In this document: piece after piece, positions 1 to 5,259 of the stretch
How positions within the stretch are numbered: position 1 is the first letter of the stretch
Layout of the letters: each line of letters begins with the position of its first letter
DNA from: Methanoregula sp.
GTDB lineage: Archaea > Halobacteriota > Methanomicrobia > Methanomicrobiales > Methanospirillaceae
Assembly (NCBI GenBank): GCA_013331015.1
Contig: DUHF01000256.1
Location: forward strand, 1 to 5,452
Length of the DNA: 5,452 nucleotides
Reading direction: 5' to 3'
Notes under the pieces: model-generated
What the model was told of the DNA's origin: nothing
Databases searched by the model: none
What the model saw: the letters and a program-made list of their open reading frames with translations, nothing else
Made by a program: the position numbers and the translations under genes

Positions 1-1185
1 CGGCAGATCTGGCTCGAGAGCATAGGAAAGAAGATCCCCTTTGAAAATTCTGTGGCAATCCTCCTCTCCATCCGGGATATCACCGAACGCAAACGGGCGG
101 AAGATGCACTCCAGGAGAGCCGCAGGATGCTTGCTGAGGCAATGGATCTTGCACACCTGGTGAACTGGGAGTTTGATGTGGCCACGGGGATCTTCACGTT
201 TGACGACCGTTTCTATGCCATGTACGGGACCACGGCACAACGTGAGGGCGGTACCCAGATGACGGCTGAGAGATATGCGGAGGAATTTGTCCACTTTGAA
301 GACCGTCATCTTGTCGCCGGGGAGGTGGAAAAAGCCATAAAAGCGACCGGGCCGGACTACGTATCGCAGCTGGAGCACCGGATCGTACGCCGCGACGGGG
401 CTGTCCGTCACATCGTAGTGCGGTTCGGGATCACCAAAGATGCCGCGGGAAGGACGGTCAAGACCCACGGGGCGAACCAGGATATCACCGACCGCAAGCG
501 GGCCGAGGAGGCACTCCATACAGCAAACCACCAGCTCAACCTGCTTACCGGAATCACCCGGCATGATATCCTCAACAAAGTCTCGGTGATCCTCGGGTAC
601 CTTACGATCGCGGAAAAAAACTGCGACAGTCCGAAAATGGACACGCTCCTCCGGAACATGCGATCCGCAACGGCAGCAATCCAGTCACAGATCGAGTTCA
701 CCCGGGTATACCAGGACCTTGGCACGCAGGAGCCGCAGTGGCTGGAACTGGATTCGATCCTTCCCTACTCGTATGTCCCGGTCACCATAGCGATGAACGC
801 CGACCTCAAAGGCATCCGGGTCTATGCCGACCCGATGCTGGAGAAGGTATTTTTCAACCTTCTTGACAACTCCATCCGTCACGGCCAGCACGTAACGGAG
901 ATCGCCCTCTCGTCATTCAATTCCTCTGGCGATCTTTTGGTTGTCTGGGAGGACAACGGGATCGGCATACCCGCCGAAGAGAAGGACGTTATCTTCGATC
1001 GCGGGTTCGGGAAGAATACCGGCCTTGGGCTCTTCCTGGTGCGGGAGGTGCTTGCGCTTACCGGCATCATGATCACGGAATGCGGGGTGCCGGGTAAAGG
1101 TGCCCGGTTCGAGATCATGGTGCCAAAGGAGTCGTACCGGCTTGATCCTGACCGGTGGCTTCCGCGGGCTGCCAGGGGCGGGTAA
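1..1185 (+). CDS. PAS-domain sensor histidine kinase, 3' part (5' end outside window)
   Basis: The reading frame is open to the left edge and ends at TAA 1183-1185, so about 394 C-terminal residues are visible. A GTG at 52 could be taken as a start, but the codons before it continue a PAS domain ending (W-LES-G...RDITERK), so the true start lies upstream. Visible order: the tail of one PAS domain (to about nt 105), a linker helix, then a complete PAS_3-like domain (about nt 120-510) with W-EFD, FVHFEDR, HRIVRRDG and a closing QDITDRK. The phosphoacceptor box is TRHDILNK, with the candidate phosphorylated His at 562-564. The HATPase domain shows the N box (NLLDN, 856-870), G1 box (DNGIGIP, 952-972) and G2 box (GLGL, 1021-1032). 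The product should autophosphorylate on His in response to a cytoplasmic signal sensed by the PAS domains. The visible part has no membrane segment and no receiver domain, and no response regulator is nearby, so signal and target are unknown. The family call is firm; the pathway is not. Confidence 0.93.
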   Translation, partial: RQIWLESIGKKIPFENSVAILLSIRDITERKRAEDALQESRRMLAEAMDLAHLVNWEFDVATGIFTFDDRFYAMYGTTAQREGGTQMTAERYAEEFVHFEDRHLVAGEVEKAIKATGPDYVSQLEHRIVRRDGAVRHIVVRFGITKDAAGRTVKTHGANQDITDRKRAEEALHTANHQLNLLTGITRHDILNKVSVILGYLTIAEKNCDSPKMDTLLRNMRSATAAIQSQIEFTRVYQDLGTQEPQWLELDSILPYSYVPVTIAMNADLKGIRVYADPMLEKVFFNLLDNSIRHGQHVTEIALSSFNSSGDLLVVWEDNGIGIPAEEKDVIFDRGFGKNTGLGLFLVREVLALTGIMITECGVPGKGARFEIMVPKESYRLDPDRWLPRAARGG

Positions 1186-1198
1186 AAAGACCGGGATG

Positions 1199-1205
1199 TA
1201 TATTA
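1199..1205 (+). promoter_or_regulatory. Candidate archaeal TATA box for the SpoIIM-like gene
   Basis: TATATTA lies in the short gap after the kinase stop, preceded by a purine-rich stretch that could serve as a BRE. Its centre is about 36 nt upstream of the ATG at 1238. With the usual 25-nt offset, transcription would start roughly 10 nt before the ATG, giving a near-leaderless mRNA. That fits the absence of a strong Shine-Dalgarno sequence (only a weak AGGT nearby). Supported by position and composition only. Confidence 0.35.
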
Positions 1206-1237
1206 CCCCGGGTATCTCACCGGAACAGGTACGGTAA

Positions 1238-1948
1238 ATGAACATCCCCTCTCGGCCGGTCATCTGCATGAAACTCCCCAAAAATTTTCCCCGGTATTTC
1301 CTCATTGCAGCATTCCTGCTCTTTACCGGTATTGTTTTTGTCGTCATCCAGACCGCGGTTATCTACCACAATGTTGCACCTCTGAATGCCACGGAACTTG
1401 CGGCTCAGGCTGATTACCACAGCACGGTCCATGTCCCGCATATGGCATCCGTGTTCCCGCTGCTCCTGTTCGCAAACGCCGGAGTCGCCCTCTTCATCCT
1501 GATAGTCCCGCTCTTCTGGGTCTGGGTATGGTGGTTCTGCCGCGATCTGCTCGACTGGATCATTATAGTCATGCAGGTAACGGTCTGCATCCTGATGGTT
1601 GCGCTCGGCCATAACTCGTTTGCGCGGATCTACCTGACATACCGGCTCCTGCCCTGGCAGATGATCGCGACCATCTATCTCCCGCATGGCTGGCTGGAAA
1701 TGCTCGCATTTGTCCTTGCCGGGACTGCTGCGTTCCTCACTATCGATGCGCTCAGGAAATACCTGAGTGAGAACGGAAACGCTTCAGCCCTCCACCCGGG
1801 GGATATCTGCCTCTTTATTCTCGGATGGGTCTGGAAGATCGGTCTTGTAATCTTTGTCATGATGGCGGTTGCCGCGATCATCGAATGCCAGGTGACTCCG
1901 CTGCTGGTGAAATCGGCATTCGACGCAGCGCTGCTGAGTGTCACATGA
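1238..1948 (+). CDS. SpoIIM/DUF95-family integral membrane protein
   Basis: A 236-residue protein with a short basic N-terminus and about five hydrophobic segments: residues 20-43, 71-100, 104-124, 143-168 and 190-217. Three signatures match the SpoIIM (stage II sporulation protein M-related, DUF95) family: an Asn in a hydrophobic stretch (LLFANAGVALF, near 80), PHGWLE (149-154) at the start of helix 4, and AAIIECQVTP (212-221) near the C-terminus, with the conserved Glu (216) and Thr-Pro (220-221). The family is widespread in bacteria and archaea that do not sporulate. SpoIIM itself acts in septal membrane remodelling and peptidoglycan hydrolysis, but the archaeal role is unknown, so no function is transferred here. 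ATG 1238 is taken as start; an in-frame ATG at 1268 would also keep all helices. The gene begins 52 nt after the kinase stop and probably has its own promoter. Family confidence is good, function open. Confidence 0.8.
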   Translation: MNIPSRPVICMKLPKNFPRYFLIAAFLLFTGIVFVVIQTAVIYHNVAPLNATELAAQADYHSTVHVPHMASVFPLLLFANAGVALFILIVPLFWVWVWWFCRDLLDWIIIVMQVTVCILMVALGHNSFARIYLTYRLLPWQMIATIYLPHGWLEMLAFVLAGTAAFLTIDALRKYLSENGNASALHPGDICLFILGWVWKIGLVIFVMMAVAAIIECQVTPLLVKSAFDAALLSVT

Positions 1949-1951
1949 TAT

Positions 1952-1994
1952 CCGGCGACCGCAGGTCGTCCCGGCTGCGAAGGCAGAGCCTTCG
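1952..1994 (+). other. Two tandem hairpins directly after the SpoIIM-like stop codon
   Basis: Hairpin A is a 5-bp stem (CGACC 1956-1960 with GGTCG 1964-1968, loop GCA). Outer CCGG arms (1952-1955 with 1971-1974) extend it to 9 bp, with a 2-nt bulge on the 3' side. Hairpin B is a perfect 7-bp stem (CGAAGGC 1978-1984 with GCCTTCG 1988-1994, loop AGA). Hairpin A starts 3 nt after the stop codon, and only 3 nt separate the two. No T-tract follows, so this is not a bacterial-type terminator. A 3'-end stabilising or processing structure is the simplest reading (inference). The pairings are read directly from the sequence. Confidence 0.6.
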
Positions 1995-2036
1995 AAACGG
2001 GAAAGCATTTCACCATGGAATTCATTTCCTTAGAGA

Positions 2037-2044
2037 AATATTTT
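2037..2044 (+). promoter_or_regulatory. Candidate TATA box for the 146-residue gene
   Basis: AATATTTT sits in the most AT-rich part of the 134-bp gap, with a purine-rich stretch just upstream. A start about 25 nt downstream would fall near 2066, leaving a short leader that just includes the Shine-Dalgarno sequence before the ATG at 2083. Two similar 15-16 nt segments (2015-2029 and 2047-2062) flank the box. Composition and spacing only. Confidence 0.35.
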
Positions 2045-2067
2045 CAATGGAATTTTCATTCCGGATA

Positions 2068-2074
2068 GGGAGGA
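2068..2074 (+). promoter_or_regulatory. Strong Shine-Dalgarno site for the 146-residue gene
   Basis: GGGAGGA ends 8 nt before the ATG at 2083, a near-ideal match to the archaeal 16S 3' end. It is the clearest ribosome binding site in the window. It fixes the start at 2083 and argues that this short ORF is a translated gene. Confidence 0.65.
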
Positions 2075-2082
2075 AGTCATAG

Positions 2083-2523
2083 ATGAAAGGACGACCGGCA
2101 GCCAGCCTGAAAGACGAGGCAAAAACATTTGCCGAACGGATGGGATACCACTGGCTTGAAAATTGTGATGCGGGTGTGCGGTTCGATGGCCTGATGTACC
2201 GTGAGGCAGTGATGGTTGCCGTGAAACTGACAAAAATCCGGTACGGGCTTGACACTGACTGCATCATCGAGAACAAGTTCCCTGATGAAGTAGCAGATCT
2301 CCGCACACTTCCTCTGCCGTATTACGTGCTCCGCGAGCTCTGGGTGCGCACCCAGAACGAGCGGGCGTACCGCCGGTTCTATATCCTGCCGGATACCACC
2401 GCGGAGATCGAGGAGAACACCAGAGAGAATTACCGGAACACCCACTTCCGGGAAGCATACTGGAAGAAGGCGCCGTTCCGGATCGACATCCCCCTCCGGA
2501 AGAAGGGGGATGAGGGGGGCTGA
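2083..2523 (+). CDS. Hypothetical protein, possible degenerate PD-(D/E)xK-like fold
   Basis: A soluble, charged 146-residue protein with no signal peptide or membrane segment. I do not recognise a named family. Visible layout: an N-terminal helix ending in AERMGYHW (17-24), then two likely adjacent beta strands, VRFDGLMYRE (32-41) and AVMVAVKLTK (42-51), followed by a helical acidic/basic region and a conserved-looking LPYYVLRELWVR (78-89) and FYILPDT (99-105). A strand carrying Asp (D35) followed by a strand ending x-x-K (K48) is the arrangement of PD-(D/E)xK nucleases. Here, however, the expected acidic residue two before the Lys is Ala (A46), so if the fold is right the site is incomplete. 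The C-terminal tail (KKGDEGG) looks disordered and is encoded by a hairpin sequence. The gene is convergent with the methyltransferase at 2857-5259. That it is a real gene is likely, from its Shine-Dalgarno site and coherent composition; function is unknown. Confidence 0.75.
   Translation: MKGRPAASLKDEAKTFAERMGYHWLENCDAGVRFDGLMYREAVMVAVKLTKIRYGLDTDCIIENKFPDEVADLRTLPLPYYVLRELWVRTQNERAYRRFYILPDTTAEIEENTRENYRNTHFREAYWKKAPFRIDIPLRKKGDEGG
2487..2512 (+). other. Perfect 9-bp hairpin inside the end of the 146-residue gene
   Basis: CATCCCCCT (2487-2495) pairs perfectly with AGGGGGATG (2504-2512) around an 8-nt loop. The structure lies in the last codons, closing 8 nt before the TGA at 2521-2523. A T6 run follows about 60 nt later at 2573. 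It may mark the mRNA 3' end, or it may be the edge of a repeat into which the gene has been extended (inference). Confidence 0.55.
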
Positions 2524-2572
2524 AGTCAGATACGCCCGTATTAGGCTCCGTTTGCCAATCGGACGAAGGCTG

Positions 2573-2580
2573 TTTTTTCT
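2573..2580 (+). terminator. Oligo-T terminator after the 146-residue gene
   Basis: A T6 run followed by CT begins 49 nt after the stop codon at 2521-2523. Archaeal RNA polymerase stops at oligo-T in the non-template strand without needing a hairpin, so this is a plausible first terminator for the + strand transcript. Based on sequence only. Confidence 0.4.
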
Positions 2581-2689
2581 CCACGGGAAATGGTGTCCAC
2601 GCGGGTGAAAAATCTCAATTATCGCGTGATTTATGCGAAATAAAGGGAGAATTGGGGTTTTTGAACCTGCAAAATAGCGGGCCGTAAAC

Positions 2690-2734
2690 GCCCCCTTTTT
2701 CCGGACCTATTTCAGGACATCCCAAAAAAGGGGC
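2690..2734. terminator. Inverted repeat with T-tract for both directions
   Basis: CCCCTTTTT (2692-2700) pairs with AAAAAGGGG (2725-2733), a 9-bp stem around a 24-nt loop. G2690 and C2734 can add a pair past a 1-nt bulge. On the + strand the left arm gives a T5 run. On the - strand the right arm (2724-2729) gives a T6 run 128 nt past the methyltransferase stop. The position between convergent genes suits a bidirectional terminator. Confidence 0.45.
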
Positions 2735-2781
2735 TGCCGGATTGGCCGATATGGCCGTTTTAGCGGGGTTCGAGTGGAAAT

Positions 2782-2809
2782 GCACCCCCGTTTACGTCGG
2801 AGAGGGTGC
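2782..2809. other. Bulged hairpin in the convergent gap
   Basis: GCACCC (2782-2787) pairs with GGGTGC (2804-2809). The stem continues as CCG (2788-2790) with CGG (2798-2800), across a 3-nt AGA bulge, to a 7-nt loop. It lies 48-75 nt beyond the methyltransferase stop on the - strand. Its left arm can alternatively pair with GGGGT at 2765-2769, and its loop carries one half of the CGTAAACG/CGTTTACG repeat. The pairings are seen directly; any role is unknown. Confidence 0.45.
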
Positions 2810-2856
2810 CTGCTTTCGTTAATTACCCTAAAAGCCTGCCGGCGTGTTTCCTGCTC

Positions 2857-5259
2857 TTATGAGTGGCCAATTGTGGCAGCCCGGGTCCCTTCCACCACCG
2901 CAATCTCCTCCAGTGTCAGCCCGTAGAGATCGTACACCAAAGCATCGATTTGCCTGTCCGTTGCCCGGATCTTCTTCTGCAGGCTTGCGCGTTCTGGATC
3001 GGATTTCGCAGACCTCGCATGCTTTGCCAGATCCAGCATTCTTTGCACGAGCGTCTCCATCCGCTCGTTTTGTGCCCGATCCTCCGGCCGGTCAAGATCC
3101 AGCGTAAATACCGGAAGGCGGGCAAGATCTTCCCACGAGAATACGTTCCGGTCCCGGGCAAGCTTGCGGATCGATACTCCGAATACGAACGCCATGAGCC
3201 GGCTGTTCAGGATCCCGATAAGGTACTGGCCCCGGGAGGGGATGGCGATGGTGGTTTCGTCACCGATTCTTTTGCCGGCATCATACCAGAACACCGGCGT
3301 TGTAAACTCTGCCGGCCCGACAATCTTTCTTTGGTGCTCCTGCCAGAACTCATCGCACGCAGTCTCCCACCACAGCGTATCCGGGCCGGCCTGATCTGTG
3401 CGTTGGTGCGAGAACGATTGCAGGTGCCGGGCGATGAGCGGGTGCCGGCGCTTCAGCCACTGCCACGGGTTTTTCGCTGCGCTCTTGTGGGAGAGCGTCC
3501 AGCCCCGGGGGATCAGGAGGAGATACCTGCCGGAACTTCCGGCATCGTAACGCCCGATCCCGCATCCCGCAAGGATCGGGCGGAGCAGGGATTTGCACCG
3601 CGGATCCCGCCGTATCCATTCGCGGGCGAGCGCCTCATCGATCAAAAACGGGCTCCCTTCCGGGATCCGGATACCGGTATGGACATCTCCCATCACCACG
3701 TCTTCGAGCGGCGTGCTGTGCCGGTACACCTTACGGAGGATCTCGTCAGGCCGGGTGTCGCGGAATGCCCAGCCACCCGAGTCCAGCAGGTGCTGATCGA
3801 CCGGAAACCGGTGGGCGGCAACAAATTTTTTGGGATCTTCATGGAATTCATCGCCGGCAAGAACGACCTGCATTGGCCGGGTGGGCGGGGACGCGTTGAC
3901 GCGGAGGAAGCAGAGCCCTGCCCCGGAATTTCCTGCTGGTGCCATTGCGAGATCGACGATCTCCTCAATCTGCCGTGCACCCAGCACCTCGCGAAGGGGG
4001 GCGCCGGCCGATCCCCGGAGCCAGCGCCCGTTCATGACCATCGCAACGGTTCCCCGGTTACCGACAAGCGAGAGGGACTTTTCAAGGAAATACGCGGACC
4101 GGTCGGCCTTTTTGTGATACACCGCATACCGCTGCTGGAAGTACTGCTGGATCCATTCACGCTCTTCGAGAGATCCCTCCGGGGGGTTGCAGAAAACCGC
4201 ATCGAACCCCCCCGATGCCGCAATCTCCGGGAACCGGTCCCCAAACGAAAACGGGTTCAGTTTGTGCCGGTCACGGGCCGGACAGAACATCCACGACTCA
4301 TCCTCAACAATCGCCGGCCCGACCAGCGCGTTCCCGCAGAGGATGGTGTGGCGGAGATCGCGGAGCACGGCAACGGCCGTACCGGGAAAGACCATCTCAC
4401 CAGTCCCAGGATCCGGACCCTCGCAGAGCGCAAAAAACAAAAGCATCCGCGTTACCGCGACCGCGTGACGGTTGAGGTCGAGAGCATGGACTGAATGGAA
4501 CAGGATTTCCCGGCGCTCATCAAAGGTCAGCGATCTGCCTTTGCTATCTTTTTGGAGCTGCTGGTATGCCGACAGGACAACCGTCCCTGCACCGCAGGCA
4601 GGATCGAAGAGCCGGAGCGGGATTACCTCGCGGGGCGACCGGTTCTTTTGGGCAGAACCCACTGCCTGGCTGACCATATAGTCAATCAGGGGGAGCGGGG
4701 GAAGCAACGTCCCGCCCGATAGAACCGTGTCGTGAGTATCCACCACACATGCCTGGTGTACGGCTGACCGGCGGATTGTCCGGGCAAGGTACTGCGACAG
4801 GACCAGGGAGATTTCGGGCAGGGTCATCTTTCCGCAGTCGTAGCGCCGTTCCTGAAAAAAGAGTGCTGCAAGGACGCCCCTCATCACCGGCTCTTCAACC
4901 GAGAGATTGATACCGGGATCCTGGGAGGAAGGGGCGGGTTTGGGTTCACCGGCATACAGGGCTTCCGCGTAGGGGCTCAGATCGGAAAGGATCTGCGGGA
5001 CGGTTTGATGAAGACGCAGGTTGTCAGATATTTTTTCCGGCAGGAGGTGACGGTCTTCTGCAACCCGCAGGAGGAGGAGGGGAAAGAGGATCCGGTTGAC
5101 CGCTGATGCGATCTGGTCGCTTTTGAGCTCGAGATTGTTCCGTGCAATGCTCCTTGCAAGGCTCTCCCGCCAGCGCACAAGGTCATGGAGGAGTGCCTGC
5201 GAACCGGTAACCATCATCTTCCGGTCATCCTGCACAGCTTTTTCCCACTGACCAGCCAT
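2857..5259 (-). CDS. Eco57I/type IIG-like DNA adenine methyltransferase with TaqI-like specificity domain, NPPE variant
   Basis: An 800-residue protein. Residues about 20-75 form the helical segment typical of type I/IIG methylases (VNRILF, RVAEDR). The SAM-binding core has motif I DPACGAG (219-225), motif II acid D261 (DLN) and GNAL (309-312). Motif IV is FDAVFCNPPE (352-361), followed by the expected YFLEKSLSL and WLRGSAGAPLR. Residues about 505-720 fit the target-recognition region, with TGIRIP (528-533), LLRPILAGCGIGRYD, KIVGPAEFTTPVFWYD and ILNSRL (683-688). The C-terminal helices end in IDALVYDLYGLTLEEI (771-786), as in Eco57I-type proteins. The gamma-class order predicts N6-adenine methylation, but the aromatic residue of NPP(Y/F) is Glu (361) and motif X (GGTLLPP, 182-188) lacks the usual YTP. 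Catalysis is therefore doubtful while SAM binding looks intact. No PD-(D/E)xK nuclease is visible. The start is uncertain: ATG 5259 follows an in-frame stop by one codon, while the ATGs at 5217 and 5214 have a better ribosome site. Stop TAA at 2857-2859. Confidence 0.88.
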   Translation of the reverse strand: MAGQWEKAVQDDRKMMVTGSQALLHDLVRWRESLARSIARNNLELKSDQIASAVNRILFPLLLLRVAEDRHLLPEKISDNLRLHQTVPQILSDLSPYAEALYAGEPKPAPSSQDPGINLSVEEPVMRGVLAALFFQERRYDCGKMTLPEISLVLSQYLARTIRRSAVHQACVVDTHDTVLSGGTLLPPLPLIDYMVSQAVGSAQKNRSPREVIPLRLFDPACGAGTVVLSAYQQLQKDSKGRSLTFDERREILFHSVHALDLNRHAVAVTRMLLFFALCEGPDPGTGEMVFPGTAVAVLRDLRHTILCGNALVGPAIVEDESWMFCPARDRHKLNPFSFGDRFPEIAASGGFDAVFCNPPEGSLEEREWIQQYFQQRYAVYHKKADRSAYFLEKSLSLVGNRGTVAMVMNGRWLRGSAGAPLREVLGARQIEEIVDLAMAPAGNSGAGLCFLRVNASPPTRPMQVVLAGDEFHEDPKKFVAAHRFPVDQHLLDSGGWAFRDTRPDEILRKVYRHSTPLEDVVMGDVHTGIRIPEGSPFLIDEALAREWIRRDPRCKSLLRPILAGCGIGRYDAGSSGRYLLLIPRGWTLSHKSAAKNPWQWLKRRHPLIARHLQSFSHQRTDQAGPDTLWWETACDEFWQEHQRKIVGPAEFTTPVFWYDAGKRIGDETTIAIPSRGQYLIGILNSRLMAFVFGVSIRKLARDRNVFSWEDLARLPVFTLDLDRPEDRAQNERMETLVQRMLDLAKHARSAKSDPERASLQKKIRATDRQIDALVYDLYGLTLEEIAVVEGTRAATIGHS
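5226..5231 (-). promoter_or_regulatory. Shine-Dalgarno-like site favouring a methyltransferase start at 5217 or 5214
   Basis: On the - strand AGGATG precedes the ATG at 5217 by 8 nt, with a second ATG directly after it (5214). The upstream ATG at 5259 has only a distant GGTGA, 16 nt away. Family similarity becomes clear only after residue 20, so a protein shorter by 14 or 15 residues would lose nothing recognisable. Confidence 0.4.

Larger units (their letters stand above)
2524..2856. other. Convergent intergenic region, structured, no gene seen
   Basis: This 333-bp stretch lies between two converging genes. No ORF with a credible start and Shine-Dalgarno site stays within it. It contains a short palindrome ATACG-CC-CGTAT (2530-2541), a T6 run (2573-2578) and a 6-bp inverted repeat CACGCG/CGCGTG (2598-2603 with 2623-2628). 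Further on are an inverted repeat with T-tracts (2690-2734), GGCC-GATAT-GGCC (2744-2756) and a bulged hairpin (2782-2809). CGTAAACG (2683-2690) is matched by its exact reverse complement at 2789-2796. TAGCGGG occurs twice (2675-2681 and 2761-2767). It probably holds the transcript ends of both neighbours and may include a dispersed intergenic repeat. Confidence 0.6.

Noticed and set aside
52..54. GTG as the true start of the histidine kinase
   Set aside because: The frame is open upstream to base 1 and the upstream codons fit the end of a PAS domain, so the gene must start outside the window.
1217..1687. A 156-codon - strand frame opposite the SpoIIM-like gene
   Set aside because: It has a low-complexity acidic composition with no motifs, and the + strand frame has well-formed membrane helices and family signatures.
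1825..2082. An 85-codon + strand frame bridging the SpoIIM-like gene and the next gene
   Set aside because: It overlaps the end of the SpoIIM-like frame, runs through both hairpins, has an unlikely composition, and would cover the next gene's own TATA box and Shine-Dalgarno site.
2765..2788. A GGTTCGAGT segment resembling a tRNA T-loop
   Set aside because: The flanking bases do not make the 5-bp T-stem plus 7-nt loop, and no acceptor, D or anticodon arm can be found around it.
2780..2929. A short + strand ORF starting ATG-CAC in the convergent gap
   Set aside because: It has no Shine-Dalgarno site and overlaps a hairpin and the 3' end of the methyltransferase; its composition is Arg-rich and unconvincing.
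2863..4494. A 543-codon + strand frame opposite the methyltransferase
   Set aside because: Its translation is rich in Pro and Arg with no recognisable domain, as expected for the complement of a GC-rich coding frame. The - strand frame carries clear methyltransferase motifs throughout.
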